From NCBI GenBank assembly GCA_951799405.1, contig OX637338.1:1984001-2048000 (forward strand): 64,000 nt of DNA. The letters are read 5' to 3'. How positions within the stretch are numbered: the stretch's first letter is position 1; the number at the start of each line of letters is the position of its first letter. The DNA comes from Agapetus fuscipes (Eukaryota; Arthropoda; Insecta; Trichoptera; Glossosomatidae). Of the stretch, positions 63,935 to 64,000 are shown one piece after another. The translations under genes were made by a program, and so were the position numbers. The notes beneath the pieces were generated by a model. The model saw only the letters and a program-made list of their open reading frames with translations. It did not search any database and was not told where the DNA came from.

Positions 63935-64000
63935 TTCCTTGACTTATAGATTGGTATGCAGCTGACCACCTATGCTGTTAAAATGGTTCTCTCTGCCAAT
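63935..64000 (+). repeat. Family A repeat, cut by the window edge
   Basis: TTCCTTGACTTATAGATTGG to the last base. Confidence 0.88.

Overview
This is a 64 kb stretch of AT-rich animal nuclear DNA, most likely from an arthropod and perhaps an insect. The guess rests on its mobile elements: Ty3/gypsy retrotransposons (one with a tRNA-Lys-type primer site), RTE-, CR1/L2- and I-like LINE fragments, tRNA- and 5S-derived SINEs, hAT, pogo/Tc1 and foldback elements, and many short inverted-repeat elements. I found no convincing host gene. The species was not identified, and all family names come from motif recognition without database searches.

Layout. 1-3788: the 3' half of a Ty3/gypsy element. Its Pol carries, after the integrase, a macro-like domain resembling TARG1/OARD1 and a CCCH zinc finger. 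Its 3' LTR follows the stop codon directly. 3789-24550: nested small elements, including an RTE reverse transcriptase fragment (5324-6235), a hAT-type element (18569-19996) that received a 5'-truncated I-like LINE, and SINEs. 24553-25170: a 34-bp minisatellite. 25431-32553: a 19/38-bp minisatellite split by a tRNA-SINE and by a complete gypsy element (26136-31885) with matching LTRs, primer site, polypurine tract, 4-bp target duplication and an intact 1346-residue Gag-Pol. 33259-53570: RTE, CR1/L2 and SINE fragments, foldback arms, a solo LTR (50219-50624) related to the first element, a nearly full-length 5S-tRNA SINE (50650-51081), and nested elements. 54208-55495: a deleted pogo-like transposon with a remnant pipsqueak helix-turn-helix ORF interrupted by a 128-bp hairpin element. 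57192-57546: a probable solo LTR. 58380-64000: foldback arms and SINE-derived repeats, including a 161-bp tandem duplication of a SINE tail.

The commonest sequence is 'family A', an interspersed repeat of about 250 bp present in roughly 39 full or partial copies on both strands. It usually ends in a TTAGA- or TTATAGA-like tail and often serves as a target for other elements. The most promising novelty is the gypsy Pol with a macro-like domain plus CCCH finger; next are the bipartite 5S-tRNA SINE with two alternative 3' halves, and the apparently young complete gypsy element. Gene-free stretches are listed as 'other' when I saw nothing recognisable in them.
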